From assembly GCA_948099385.1 (NCBI GenBank), contig CANUEZ040000203.1:186001-250000 (forward strand): a stretch of DNA of 64,000 bases, written 5' to 3'. The notes under the pieces are model-generated. The model ran no database searches and had not been told where the DNA came from. It saw only the letters and a list, made by a program, of their open reading frames with translations. Below, piece by piece: positions 11,375 to 24,848 of this stretch. The translations under genes were made by a program, and so were the position numbers. Position 1 is the stretch's first letter, and the number at the start of each line of letters is the position of its first letter. Source of the DNA: Fasciola hepatica (Eukaryota > Platyhelminthes > Trematoda > Plagiorchiida > Fasciolidae).

Positions 11375-11470
11375 AAGCTGCATGGAGAATCATATTATAC
11401 AAATCTACTCTGCTACTGCTCTATTGCATTGTATGAGCAATCTGTGTGGATTGTTCATAAGGGAATGCCT
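11375..11470 (+). repeat. Conserved core of the monomer
   Basis: The segment from AAGCTGCATGGAG through CTACTCTGCTACTGCTC to GGGAATGCC is the least variable part of the unit. Exceptions are few and mostly private or clonal: CATGAAGAAT (42279, 43549, 44395 and 45240), GAGACGCAT (12231 and 13079), TACTTCTCT (16491, 17767 and 19460), TTCATATTGG (16110, 18654, 20769 and 23309) and AAGGAAATGCC in the 24-32 kb block. It spans the junction between phase-defined copies. Constraint, or frequent conversion centred here, are both possible. Confidence 0.7.
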
Positions 11471-12068
11471 TGGTTTTACTTAGGCCCATAAATAGAGAAG
11501 TGATGGAACATAGGATTGGATCGGTGTGCGAGAATTTGGTTGTTACCGTTCAAAGCGAAAGCGAAAGCCGAAGCCAATTTGGGGATTGTGCTATATCATG
11601 TAGTGTATATGTTGAACAAAGCGTTGAGACCCATATCGAATGGGCTCGTGCTTTGGGTGTTCGACTGACAATCGTTCACCCCAACCCTTGTTCGTGTCTC
11701 CGAGTGGGCTCTGTCCATGTGCAATGCTCATGATTCCCTTAGCGGATCAAACAGCTCTACAGTGCTTCCATAATTTTCAATGGTCAGTTCCGTGGTCAAG
11801 CTACATGGAGAATCATATTATACAAATCTACTCTGCTACTGCTCTACTGCATTGTATGAGCAATCTGTGTGGATTGTTCATAAGCGAATGCCTTGGTTTT
11901 ACTTAGGCCCATAAATAGAGAAGTGATGTAAAATGGGATTGGATCGGTGTGCGAGAATTTGGTTGTTACGGTTCAAAGCGAAAGCGAAAGCCGAAGCCAA
12001 TTTGGGGATTGTGCTATATCATGTAGTGTATATGTTGAACAAAGCGATGAGACCCATATCGGATAGCC

Positions 12069-13337
12069 TTGTGGTTTGGGAGTTCGACTGACAATCGTTC
12101 ACCCCAACCCTTGTTCGTGTCTCCGAGTGGGCTCTGTCCACGTGCAATGCTCATGATTCCCTTAGCGGATCAAACAGCTGTACAGTGCTTCCATAATTTT
12201 CAATGGTCAGTTCAGTGTTCATGCTGCATGGAGACGCATATAATACAAATCTACTCTGCTACTGCTCTATTGCATTGTATGAGCAATCTGTGTGGATTGT
12301 TCATAAGGGAATGCCTTGGTTTTATTTAGGCCCATAAATAGAGAAGTGATGGAACATAGGATTGGATCGGTGTGCGAGAATTTGGTTGTTACCGTTCAAA
12401 GCGAAAGCGAAAGCCGAAGCCAATTTGGGGATTGTGCTATATCATGTAGTGTATATGTTGAACAAAGCGTTGAGACCCATATCGGATAGCCTTGTGGTTT
12501 GGGTGTTCGACTGACAATCGTTCACCCCAACCCTTGTTCGTGTCTCCGAGTGGGTTCTGTCCATGTGCAATGCTTATGATTCCCTTAGCGGATCAAACAG
12601 CTGTACAGTGCTTCCATAATTTTCAATGGTCAGTTCAGTGTTCAAGCTGCATGGAGAATCATATTATACAAATCTACTCTGCTACTGCTCTATTGCATTG
12701 TATGAGCAATCTGTGTGGATTGTTCATAAGGGAATGCCTTGGTTTTACTTAGGCCCATAAATAGAGAAGTGATGGAACATAGGATTGGATCGGTGTGCGA
12801 GAATTTGGTTGTTACCGTTCAAAGCAAAAGCGAAAGCCGAAGGCAATTTGGGGATTGTGCTATATCATGTAGTGTATATGTTGAACAAAGCGTTGAGACC
12901 CATATCGGATAGCCTTGTGGTTTGGGAGTTCGACTGACAATCGTTCACCCCAACCCTTGTTCGTGTCTCCGAGTGGGCTCTGTCCACGTGCAATGCTCAT
13001 GATTCCCTTAGCGGATCAAACAGCTGTACAGTGCTTCCATAATTTTCAATGGTCAGTTCAGTGTTCATGCTGCATGGAGACGCATATTATACAAATCTAC
13101 TCTGCTACTGCTCTATTGCATTGTATGAGCAATCTGTGTGGATTGTTCATAAAGGAATGCCTTGGTTTTATTTAGGCCCATAAATAGAGAAGTGATGGAA
13201 CATAGGATTGGATCGGTGTGCGAGAATTTGGTTGTTACCGTTCAAAGCGAAAGCGAAAGCCGAAGCCAATTTGGGGATTGTGCTATATCATGTAGTGTAT
13301 ATGTTGAACAAAGCGTTGAGACCCATATCGGATAGCC
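12069..13337 (+). repeat. Dimer duplication marked by TCATGCTGCATGGAGACGCAT-type core
   Basis: The unusual core changes TTCATGCTGC and GAGACGCATAT occur only near 12219-12242 and 13065-13086, exactly 846 bp apart, with the A-type GGGAGTTCGACTGAC and CACGTG upstream in both. The intervening monomer (12492) lacks them. This is the clearest two-monomer duplication in this part of the array. Confidence 0.75.
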
Positions 13338-16300
13338 TTGTGGTTTGGGAGTTCGACAGACAATCGTTCACCCCAACCCTTGTTCGTGTCTCCGAGTGGG
13401 CTCTGTCCACGTGCAATGCTCATGATTCCCTTAGCGGATCAAACAGCTGTACAGTGCTTCCATAATTTTCAATGGTCAGTTCAGTGTTCAAGCTGCATGG
13501 AGAATCATATTATACAAATCTACTCTGCTACTGCTCTATTGCATTGTATGAGCAATCTGTGTGGATTGTTCATAAGGGAATGCCTTGGTTTTACTTAGGC
13601 CCATAAATAGAGAAGTGATGGAACATAGGATTGGATCGGTGTGCGAGAATTTGGTTGTTACCGTTCAAAGCGAAAGCGAAAGCCGAAGCCAATTTGGGGA
13701 TTGTGCTATATCATGTAGTGTATATGTTGAACAAAGCGTTGAGACCCATATCGAATGGGCTCGTGCTTTGGGTGTTCGACTGACAATCGTTCACCCCAAC
13801 CCTTGTTCGTGTCTCCGAGTGGGCTCTGTCCATGCGCAATGCTCATGATTCCCTTAGCGGATCAAACAGCTGTACAGTGCTTCCATAATTTTCAATGGTC
13901 AGTTCCGTGGTCAAGCTGCATGGAGAATCATATTATACAAATCTACTCTGCTACTGCTCTATTGCATTGTATGAGCAATCTGCGTGGATTGTTCATAAGG
14001 GAATGCCTTGGTTTTACTTAGGCCCATAAATAGAGAAGTGATGGAACATAGGATTGGATCGGTGTGCGAGAATTTGGTTGTTACCGTTCAAAGCGAAAGC
14101 GAAAGCCGAAGCCAATTTGGGGATTGTGCTATATCATGTAGTGTATATGTTGAACAAAGCGTTGAGACCCACATCGGATAGCCTTGTGGTTTGGGTGTTC
14201 GACTGACAATCGTTCACCCCAACCCTTGTTCGTGTCTCCGAGTGGGTTCTGTCCATGTGCAATGCTCATGATTCCCTTAGCGGATCAAACAGCTGTACAG
14301 TGCTTCCATCATTTTCAATGGTCAGTTCAGTGTTCAAGCTGCATGGAGAATCATATTATACAAATCTACTCTGCTACTGCTCTATTGCATTGTATGAGCA
14401 ATCTGTGTGGATTGTTCATAAGGGAATGCCTTGGTTTTACTAAGGACCATAAATAGAGAAGTGATGGAACATAGGATTGGATCGGTGTGCGAGAATTTGG
14501 TTGTTACCGTTCAAAGCGAAAGCGAAAGCCGAAGCCAATTTGGGGATTGTGCTATATCATGTAGTGTATATGTTGAACAAAGCGTTGAGACCCATATCGA
14601 ATGGGTTCGTGCTTTGGGTGTTCGACTGACAATCGTTCACCCCAACCCTTGTTCGTGTCTCCGAGTGGGTTCTGTCCATGTGCAATGCTCATGATTCCCT
14701 TAGCGGATCAAACAGCTGTACAGTGCTTCCATCATTTTCAATGGTCAGTTCCGTGGTCAAGCTGCATGGAGAATCATATTATACAAATCTACTCTGCTAC
14801 TGCTCTATTGCATTGTATGAGCAATCTGTGTGGATTGTTCATAAGGGAATGCCTTGGTTTTACTTAGGCCCATAAATAGAGAAGTGATGGAACATAGGAT
14901 TGGATCGGTGTGCGAGAATTTGGTTGTTACCGTTCAAAGCGAAAGCGAAAGCCGAAGCCAATTTGGGGATTGTGCTATATCATGTAGTGTATATGTTGAA
15001 CAAAGCGTTGAGACCCATATCGGAGGGGCTCGTGCTTTGGGTGTTCGACTGACAATCGTTCACCCCAACCCTTGTTCGTGTCTCCGAGTGGGCTCTGTCC
15101 ATGTGCAATGCTCATGATTCCCCTAGCGGATCAAACAGCTCTACAGTGCTTCCATAATTTTCAATGGTCAGTTCAGTGTTCAAGCTGCATGGAGAATCAT
15201 ATTATACAAATCTACTCTGCTACTGCTCTATTGCATTGTATGAGCAATCTGTGTGGATTGTTCATAAGGGAATGCCTTGGTTTTACTTAGGCCCATAAAT
15301 AGAGAAGTGATGTAAAATGGGATTGGATCGGTGTGCGAGAATTTGGTTGTTACCGTTCAAAGCGAAAGCGAAAGCCGAAGCCAATTTGGGGATTGTGCTA
15401 CATCATGTAGTGTATATGTTGAACGAAGCGTTGAGACCCATATCGGATAGCCTTGTGGTTTGGGAGTTCGACTGACAATCGTTCACCCCAACCCTTGTTC
15501 GTGTCTCCGAGTGGGCTCTGTCCATGTGCAATGCTCACGATTCCCCTAGCGGATCAAACAGCTCTACAGTGCTTCCATAATTTTCAATGGTCAGTTCAGT
15601 GTTCAAGCTGCATGGAGAATCATATTATACAAATCTACTCTGCTACTGCTCTATTGCATTGTATGAGCAATCTGTGTGGATTGTTCATAAGGGAATGCCT
15701 TGGTTTTATTCAGGCCCATAATTAGAGAAAAGATGTAAAATGGGATTGGATCGGTGTGCGAGAATTTGGTTGTTACCGTTCAAAGCGAAAGCGAAAGCCG
15801 AAGCCAATTTGGGGATTGTGCTATATCATGTAGTGTATATGTTGAACAAAGCGTTCAGACCCATATCGGATAGCCTTGTGGTTTGGGAGTTCGACTGACA
15901 ATCGTTCACCCCAACCCTTGTTCGTGTCTCCGAGTGGGCTCTGTCCACGTGCAATGCTCATGATTCCCTTAGCGGATCAAACAGCTGTACAGTGCTTCCA
16001 TAATTTTCAATGGTCAGTTCAGTGTTCAAGCTGCATGGAGAATCATATTATACAAATCTACTCTGCTACTGCTCTATTGCATTGTATGAGCAATCTGTGT
16101 GGATTGTTCATATTGGAATGCCTTGGTTTTAATTAGGCCCATAAATAGATAAGTGATGGAACATAGGATTGGATCGGTGTGCGAGAATTTGGTTGTTACC
16201 GTTCAAAGCGAAAGCGAAAGCCGAAGCCAATTTGGGGATTGTGCTATATCATGTAGTGTATATGTTGAACAAAGCGTTGAGACCCATATCGGAGGGGCTC

Positions 16301-17474
16301 GTGCTTTGGGTGTTCGACTGACAATCGTTCACCCCAACCCTTGTTCGTGTCTCCGAGTGGGTTCTGTCCATGTGCAATGCTCATGATTCCCTTAGCGGAT
16401 CAAACAGCTGTACAGTGCTTCCATAATTTTCAATGGTCAGTTCAGTGTTCAAGCTGCATGGAGAATCATATTATACAAATCTACTCTGCTACTTCTCTAT
16501 TGCATTGTATGAGCAATCTGTGTGGATTGTTCATAAGGGAATGCCTTGGTTTTACTAAGGCCCATAAATAGAGAAGTGATGGAACATAGGATTGGATCGG
16601 TGTGCGAGAATTTGGTTGTTACCGTTCAAAGCGAAAGCGAAAGCCGAAGCCAATTTGGGGATTGTGCTATATCATGTAGTGTATATGTTGAACAAAGCGT
16701 TCAGACCCATGTCGAATGGGCTCGTGCTTTGGGTGTTCGACTGACAATCGTTCACCCCAACCCTTGTTCGTGTCTCCGAGTGGGCTCTGTCCATGTGCAA
16801 TGCTCATGATTCCCTTAGCGGATCAAACAGCTGTACAGTGCTTCCATAATTTACAATGGTCAGTTCCGTGGTCAAGCTGCATGGAGAATCATATTATACA
16901 AATCTACTCTGCTACTGCTCTATTGCATTGTATGAGCAATCTGTGTGGATTGTTCATAAGCGAATGCCTTGGTTTTACTTAGGCCCATAAATAGAGAAGT
17001 GATGGAACATAGGATTGGATCGGTGTGCGAGAATTTGGTTGTTACCGTTCAAAGCGAAAGCGAAAGCCGAAGCCAATTTGGGGATTGTGCTATATCATGT
17101 AGTGTATATGTTGAACAAAGCGTTCAGACCCATATCGGAGGGGCTCGTGCTTTGGGTGTTCGACTGACATTCGTTCACCCCAACCCTTGTTCGTGTCTCC
17201 GAGTGGGTTCTGTCCATGTGCAATGCTCATGATTCCCTTAGCGGATCAAACAGCTGTACAGTGCTTCCATAATTTTCAATGGTCAGTTCAGTGTTCAAGC
17301 TGCATGGAGAATCATATTATACAAATCTACTCTGCTACTGCTCTATTGCATTGTATGAGCAATCTGTGTGGATTGTTCATAAGGGAATGCCCTGGGTTTT
17401 ACTTAGGCCCATAAATAGAGAAGTGATGGAACATAGGATTGGATCGGTGTGCGAGAATTTGGTTGTTACCGTTC

Positions 17475-17504
17475 AAAGCGAAAGCGAAAGCGAAAGCCGA
17501 AGCC
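17475..17504 (+). repeat. Hexamer expansion (+6) in the GCGAAA tract
   Basis: This copy has one extra GCGAAA-type hexamer. Together with the CCCTGGG +1 change at about 17389-17396 it accounts exactly for the 7-base phase shift between the reference points 15876 and 17575. Confidence 0.9.
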
Positions 17505-17639
17505 AATTTGGGGATTGTGCTATATCATGTAGTGTATATGTTGAACAAAGCGTTGAGACCCATATCGGATAGCCTTGTGGTTTGGGAGTTCGACTGACAA
17601 TCGTTCACCCCAACCCTTGTTCGTGTCTCCGAGTGGGTT

Positions 17640-20600
17640 CTGTCCATGTGCAATGCTCTTGGTTCCCTCAGCGGATCAAACAGCTGTACAGTGCTTCCAT
17701 AATTTTCAATGGTCAGTTCAGTGTTCAAGCTGCATGGAGAATCATATTATACAAATCTACTCTGCTACTTCTCTATTGCATTGTATGAGCAATCCGTGTG
17801 GATTGTTCATAAGGGAATGCCTTGGTTTTACTTAGGCCCATAAATAGAGAAGTGATGGAACATAGGATTGGATCGGTGTGCGAGAATTTGGTTGTTACCG
17901 TTCAAAGCGAAAGCGAAAGCCGAAGCCAATTTGGGGATTGTGCTATATCATGTATTGTATATGTTGAACAAAGCGTTGAGACCGATATCGGATAGCCTTG
18001 TGGTTTGGTTGTTCGACTGACAATCGTTCACCCCAACCCTTGTTCGTGTCTCCGAGTGGGTTCTGTCCATGTGCAATGCTCGTGATTCCCTCAGCGGATC
18101 AAACAGCTGTACAGTGCTTCCATAATTTTCAATGGTCAGTTCAGTGTTCAAGCTGCATGGAGAATCATATTATACAAATCTACTCTGCTACTGCTCTATT
18201 GCATTGTATGAGCAATCTGTGTGGATTGTTCATAAGTGAATGCGTTGGTTTTATTTAGGCCCATAAATAGAGAAGTGATGGAACATAGGATTGGATCGGT
18301 GTGCGAGAATTTGGTTGTTACCGTTCAAAGCGAAAGCGAAAGCCAAAGCCAATTTGGGGATTGTGCTATATCATGTAGTGTATATGTTGAACAAAGCGTT
18401 GAGACCCATATCGAATGGGCTCGTGCTTTGGGAGTTCGACTGACAATCGTTCACCCCAACCCTTGTTCGTGTCTCCGAGTGGGTTCTGTCCATGTGCAAT
18501 GCTCATGATTCCCTTAGCGGATCAAACAGCTGTACAGTGCTTGCATAATTTTCAATGGTCAGTTCAGTGTTCAAGCTGCATGGAGAATCATATTATACAA
18601 ATCTACTCTGCTACTGCTCTATTGCATTGTATGAGCAATCTGTGTGGATTGTTCATATTGGAATGCCTTGGTTTTATTTAGGCCCATAAATAGAGAAGTG
18701 ATGGAACATAGGATTGGATCGGTGTGCGAGAATTTGGTTGTTACCGTTCAAAGCGAAAGCGAAAGCCGAAGCCAATTTGGGGATTGTGCTATATCATGTA
18801 GTGTATATGTTGAACAAAGCGTTGAGACCCATATCGGATAGCCTTGTGGTTTGGGAGTTCGACTGACATTCGTTCACCCCAACCCTTGTTCGTGTCTCCG
18901 AGTGGGTTCTGTCCATGTGCAATGCTCATGATTCCCTTAGCGGATCAAACAGCTGTACAGTGCTTCCATAATTTTAAATGGTCAGTTCAGTTTTCAAGCT
19001 GCATGGAGAATCATATTATACAAATCTACTCTGCTACTGCTCTATTGCATTGTATGAGCAATCTGTGTGGATTGTTCATAAGGGAATGCCTTGGTTTTAT
19101 TTAGGCCCATAAATAGAGAAGTGATGGAACATAGGATTGGATCGGTGTGCGAGAATTTGGTTGTTACCGTTCAAAGCGAAAGCGAAAGCCGAAGCCAATT
19201 TGGGGATTGTGCTATATCATGTAGTGTATATGTTGAACAAAGCGTTCAGACCAACATCGGATAGGCTTGTGGTTTGGGTGTTCGACTGTCATTCGTTCAC
19301 CCCAACCCTTGTTCGTGTCTCTGAGTGGGTTCTGTCCATGTGCAATGCTCATGATTCCCTTAGCGGATCAAACAGCTCTACAGTGCTTCCATAATTTTCA
19401 ATGGTCAGTTCAGTGTTCAAGCTGCATGGAGAATCATATTATACAAATCTACTCTGCTACTTCTCTATTGCATTGTATGAGCAATCTGTGTGGATTGTTC
19501 ATAAGGGAATGCCTTGGTTTTACTAAGGCCCATAAATAGAGAAGTGATGGAACATAGGATTGGATCGGTGTGCGAGAATTTGGTTGTTACCGTTCAAAGC
19601 GAAAGCGAAAGCCGAAGCCAATTTGGGGATTGTGCTATATCATGTAGTGTATATGTTGAACAAAGCGTTGAGACCCATATCGGATAGCCTTGTGGTTTGG
19701 GAGTTCGACTGACAATCGTTCACCCCAACCCTTGTTCGTGTCTCCGAGTGGGTTCTGTCCACGTGCAATGCTCGTGATTCCCTCAGCGGATCAAACAGCT
19801 GTACAGTGCTTCCATCATTTTCAATGGTCAGTTCAGTGTTCAAGCTGCATGGAGAATCATATTATACAAATCTACTCTGCTACTGCTCTATTGCATTGTA
19901 TGAGCAATCTGTGTGGATTGTTCATAAGTGAATGCGTTGGTTTTATTAAGGCCCATAAATAGAGAAGTGATGGAACATAGGATTGGATCGGTGTGCGAGA
20001 ATTTGGTTGTTACCGTTCAAAGCGAAAGCGAAAGCCGAAGCCAATTTGGGGATTGTGCTATATCATGTAGTGTATATGTTGAACAAAGCGTTGAGACCCA
20101 TATCGGATAGCCTTGTGGTTTGGGAGTTCGACTGACAATCGTTCACCCCAACCCTTGTTCGTGTCTCCGAGTGGGTTCTGTCCATGTGCAATGCTCGTGA
20201 TTCCCTCAGCGGATCAAACAGCTGTACAGTGCTTCCATAATTTTCAATGGTCAGTTCAGTGTTCAAGCTGCATGGAGAATCATATTATACAAATCTACTC
20301 TGCTACTGCTCTATTGCATTGTATGAGCAATCTGTGTGGATTGTTCATAAGGGAATGCCTTGGTTTTATTTAGGCCCATAAATAGAGAAGTGATGGAACA
20401 TAGGATTGGATCGGTGTGCGAGAATTTGGTTGTTACCGTTCAAAGCGAAAGCGAAAGCCGAAGCCAATTTGGGGATTGTGCTATATCATGTAGTGTATAT
20501 GTTGAACAAAGCGTTGAGACCCATATCGGATAGCCTTGTGGTTTGGGAGTTCGACTGACAATCGTTCACCCCAACCCTTGTTCGTGTCTCCGAGTGGGTT

Positions 20601-20720
20601 CTGTCCATGTGCAATGCTCGTGATTCCCTCAGCGGATCAAACAGCTGTACAGTGCTTCCATAATTTTCAATGGTCAGTTCAGTGTTCAAGCTGCATGGAG
20701 AATCATATTATACAAATCTA
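17640..20720 (+). repeat. Monomer family with CTCGTGATTCCCTCAGCGG, and single-monomer duplication
   Basis: The paired changes GCTCGTG and CCCTCAGCGG occur together near 18079, 19771, 20194 and 20617 and in a related form (GCTCTTGGTTCCCTCAGCGG) near 17656. The last three are consecutive monomers, and the copies around 20113 and 20536 look identical, so a single 423-bp unit was recently duplicated there. The TTAG to TCAG change removes a minus-strand stop codon, which explains the minus-strand open frames found only here (the divergent copy at the left edge apart). Confidence 0.75.
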
Positions 20721-21650
20721 CTCTGCTACTGCTCTATTGCATTGTATGAGCAATCTGTGTGGATTGTTCATATTGGAATGCCTTGGTTTTATTTAGGCCC
20801 ATAAATAGAGAAGTGATGGAACATAGGATTGGATCGGTGTGCGAGAATTTGGTTGTTACCGTTCAAAGCGAAAGCGAAAGCCAAAGCCAATTTGGGGATT
20901 GTGCTATATCATGTAGTGTATATGTTGAACAAAGCGTTGAGACCCACATCGGATAGGCTTGTGGTTTGGGTGTTCGACTGTCATTCGTTCACCCCAACCC
21001 TTGTTCGTGTCTCTGAGTGGGCTCTGTCCATGTGCAATGCTCATGATTCCCTTAGCGGATCAAACAGCTGTACAGTGCTTCCATAATTTTCAATGGTCAG
21101 TTCAGTGTTCAAGCTGCATGGAGAATCATATTATACAAATCTACTCTGCTACTGCTCTATTGCATTGTATGAGCAATCTGTGTGGATTGTTCATAAGGGA
21201 ATGCCTTGGTTTTATTTAGGCCCATAAATAGAGAAGTGATGGAACATAGGATTGGATCGGTGTGCGAGAATTTGGTTGTTACCGTTCAAAGCGAAAGCGA
21301 AAGCCGAAGCCAATTTGGGGATTGTGCTATATCATGTAGTGTATATGTTGAACAAAGCGTTGAGACCCATATCGGATAGCCTTGTGGTTTGGGAGTTCGA
21401 CTGACAATCGTTCACCCCAACCCTTGTTCGTGTCTCCGAGTGGGTTCTGTCCATGTGCAATGCTCATGATTCCCTTAGCGGATCAAACAGCTCTACAGTG
21501 CTTCCATAATTTTCAATGGTCAGTTCAGTGTTCAAGCTGCATGGAGAATCATATTATACAAATCTACTCTGCTACTGCTCTATTGCATTGTATGAGCAAT
21601 CTGTGTGGATTGTTCATAAGGGAATGCGTTGGTTTTATTAAGGCCCATAA
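18844..21650 (+). repeat. Run of seven A-allele monomers
   Basis: The boxes at 18844, 19267, 19690, 20113, 20536, 20959 and 21382 are all A-type (GATAGCC or GATAGGC with TTGTGGTTTGGG). Before this run, and from about 21798 on (GCGAGGGCTCGTGC), B/C alleles intermix. It is the only long pure-A run after 9.5 kb. Confidence 0.75.
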
Positions 21651-24600
21651 ATAGAGAAGTGATGGAACATAGGATTGGATCGGTGTGCGAGAATTTGGTT
21701 GTTACCGTTCAAAGCGAAAGCGAAAGCCGAAGCCAATTTGGGGATTGTGCTATATCATGTAGTGTATATGTTGAACAAAGCGTTGAGACGCATATCGCGA
21801 GGGCTCGTGCTTTGGGTGTTCGACTGACAATCGTTCACCCCAACCCTTGTTCGTGTCTCCGAGTGGGTTCTGTCCATGTGCAATGCTCATGATTCCCTTA
21901 GCGGATCAAACAGCTGTACAGTGCTTCCATAATTTTCAATGGTCAGTTCAGTGTTCAAGCTGCATGGAGAATCATATTATACAAATCTACTCTGCTACTG
22001 CTCTATTGCATTGTATGAGCAATCTGTGTGGATTGTTCATAAGGGAATGCCTTGGTTTTATTAAGGCCCATTAATAGAGAAGTGATGGAACATAGGATTG
22101 GATCGGTGTGCGAGAATTTGGTTGTTACCGTTCAAAGCGAAAGCGAAAGCCGAAGCCAATTTGGGGATTGTGCTATATCATGTAGTGTATATGTTGAACA
22201 AAGCGTTGAGACCCATATCGGAAGGGCTCGTGCTTTGGGTGTTCGACTGACATTCGTTCACCCCAACGCTTGTTCGTGTCTCCGAGTGGGCTCTGTCCAT
22301 GTGCAATGCTCATGATTCCCTTAGCGGATCAAACAGCTGTACAGTGCTTCCATAATTTTCAATGGTCAGTTCAGTTTTCAAGCTGCATGGAGAATCATAT
22401 TATACAAATCTACTCTGCTACTGCTCTATTGCATTGTATGAGCAATCTGTGTGGATTGTTCATAAGGGAATGCGTTGGTTTTATTTAGGCCCATAAATAG
22501 AGAAGTGATGTAAAATGGGATTGGATCGGTGTGCGAGAATTTGGTTGTTACCGTTCAAAGCGAAAGCGAAAGCCGAAGCCAATTTGGGGATTGTGCTATA
22601 TCATGTAGTGTATATGTTGAACAAAGCGTTCAGACCCATATCTGAGGGGCTCGTGCTTTGGGTGTTCGACTGACAATCGTTCACCCCAACCGTTGTTCGT
22701 GTCTCCGAGTGGGTTCTGTCCATGTGCAATGCTCATGATTCCCTTAGCGGATCAAACAGCTGTACAGTGCTTCCATAATTTTCAATGGTCAGTTCAGTGT
22801 TCAAGCTGCATGGAGAATCATATTATACAAATCTACTCTGCTACTGCTTTATTGCATTGTATGAGCAATCTGTGTGGATTGTTCATAAGGGAATGCCTTG
22901 GTTTTACTAAGGACCATAAATAGAGAAGTGATGGAACATAGGATTGGATCGGTGTGCGAGAATTTGGTTGTTACCGTTCAAAGCGAAAGCGAAAGCCGAA
23001 GCCAATTTGGGGATTGTGCTATATCATGTATTGTATATGTTGAACAAAGCGTTGAGACCCACATCGGATAGGCTTGTGGTTTGGGTGTTCGACTGACATT
23101 CGTTCACCCCAAACCTTGTTCGTGTCTCCGAGTGGGTTCTGTCCATGTGCAATGCTCATGATTCCCTTAGCGGATCAAACAGCTGTACAGTGCTTCCATC
23201 ATTTTCAATGGTCAGTTCCGTGGTCAAGCTGCATGGAGAATCATATTATACAAATCTACTCTGCTACTGCTCTATTGCATTGTATGAGCAATCTGTGTGG
23301 ATTGTTCATATTGGAATGCCTTGGTTTTATTTAGGCCCATAAATAGAGAAGTGATGGAACATAGGATTGGATCGGTGTGCGAGAATTTGGTTGTTACCGT
23401 TCAAAGCGAAAGCGAAAGCCGAAGCCAATTTGGGGATTGTGCTATATCATGTAGTGTATATGTTGAACAAAGCGTTGAGACCCACATCGGATAGGCTTGT
23501 GGTTTGGGTGTTCGACTGACAATCGTTCACCCCAACCGTTGTTCGTGTCTCCGAGTGGGTTCTGTCCATGTGCAATGCTCATGATTCCCTTAGCGGATCA
23601 AACAGCTGTACAGTGCTTCCATAATTTACAATGGTCAGTTCAGTGTTCAAGCTGCATGGAGAATCATATTATACAAATCTACTCTGCTACTGCTCTATTG
23701 CATTGTATGAGCAATCTGTGTGGATTGTTCATAAGGGAATGCCTTGGTTTTATTTAGGCCCATAAATAGAGAAGTGATGGAACATAGGATTGGATCGGTG
23801 TGCGAGAATTTGGTTGTTACCGTTCAAAGCGAAAGCGAAAGCCGAAGCCAATTTGGGGATTGTGCTATATCATGTAGTGTATATGTTGAACAAAGCGTTG
23901 AGACCCATATCGGAGGGGCTCGTGCTTTGGGTGTTCGATTGACAATCGTTCACCCCAACCGTTGTTCGTGTCTCCGAGTGGGTTCTGTCCATGTGCAATG
24001 CTCATGATTCCCTTAGCGGATCAAACAGCTGTACAGTGCTTCCATAATTTTCAATGGTCAGTTCAGTGTTCAAGCTGCATGGAGAATCATATTCTACAAA
24101 TCTACTCTGCTACTGCTCTATTGCATTGTATGAGCAATCTGTGTGGATTGTTCATAAGGGAATGCTTTGGTTTTACTTAGGCCCATAAATAGAGAAGTGA
24201 TGGAACATAGGATTGGATCGGTGTGCGAGAATTTGGTTGTTACCGTTCAAAGCGAAAGCGAAAGCCGAAGCCAATTTGGGGATTGTGCTATATCATGTAG
24301 TGTATATGTTGAACAAAGCGTTGAGACCCATATCGAAGGTGCTCGTGCTTTGGGTTTTCGACTGACATTCGTTCACCCCAACCCTTGTTCGTGTCTCTGA
24401 GTGGGTTCTGTCCATGTGCAATGCTCATGATTCCCTTAGCGGATCAAACAGCTCTACAGTGCTTCCATAATTTACAATGGTCAGTTCAGTGTTCAAGCTG
24501 CATGGAGAATCATATTATACAAATCTACTCTGCTACTGCTCTATTGCATTGTATGAGCAATCTGTGTGGATTGTTCATAAGGGAATGCCTTGGTTTTATT

Positions 24601-24848
24601 TAGGCCCATAAATAGAGAAGTGATGGAACATAGGATTGGATCGGTGTGCGAGAATTTGTTTGTTACCGTTCAATGCGAACGCGAAAGCCGAAGCCAATTT
24701 GTGGATTGTGCTATATCATGTATTGTATATGTTGAACAAAGCGTTCAGACCCATATCGGATAGCCTTGTGGTTTGGGAGTTCAACTGACAATCGTTCACC
24801 CCAACCCTTTTTCGTGTCTCCGAGTGGGTTCTGTCCATGTGCAATGCT

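Larger units (their letters stand above)
11000..11422 (+). repeat. Type monomer (A-type reference copy)
   Basis: I chose this copy as a reference because it is exactly 423 bp and carries majority bases almost everywhere. The one obvious private change is G to A in TTCTATCC near 11290. I set the phase arbitrarily to start at ATTGCATTG. In order the monomer holds: a short hairpin-capable segment (offset 1-19), an ATAAATAGAG segment (66-75), a two-state segment GGAACATAGG / GTAAAATGGG (about 82-92), a GCGAAA-type hexamer tract (130-153), a hypervariable box (about 197-252), a CATGTG/CACGTG dimorphic site (294-299), a palindrome pair (329-340), and a conserved core beginning near offset 376 and running into the next copy. 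GC is about 43%. Confidence 0.9.
9952..12300 (+). repeat. Alternating A/C-allele dimers with a GG insertion
   Basis: Hypervariable-box alleles alternate C (GAATGGGC, about 9944), A (about 10368), C (about 10792), A (about 11215), C (about 11638), A (about 12061), an 846-bp dimer pattern. A private 2-base insertion at 10601-10602 (GTGTGGGGATTG in place of GTGTGGATTG) shifts the phase by 2 and is not shared by the neighbours, so it arose after the dimer was amplified. Confidence 0.65.

Noticed and set aside
11000..11422. A 141-bp subrepeat (423 = 3 x 141)
   Set aside because: Comparing thirds of the monomer by eye shows only short shared words such as GGATTG and GTTCG, no real threefold similarity.
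17525..20689. Minus-strand 67-codon open frames (17525-17728, 17948-18151, 19640-19843, 20063-20266, 20486-20689, and also 174-377)
   Set aside because: They open mainly because a TTAG to TCAG change (or the divergent left-end form) removes a minus-strand stop. They are reverse complements of the same satellite and show no protein family features.
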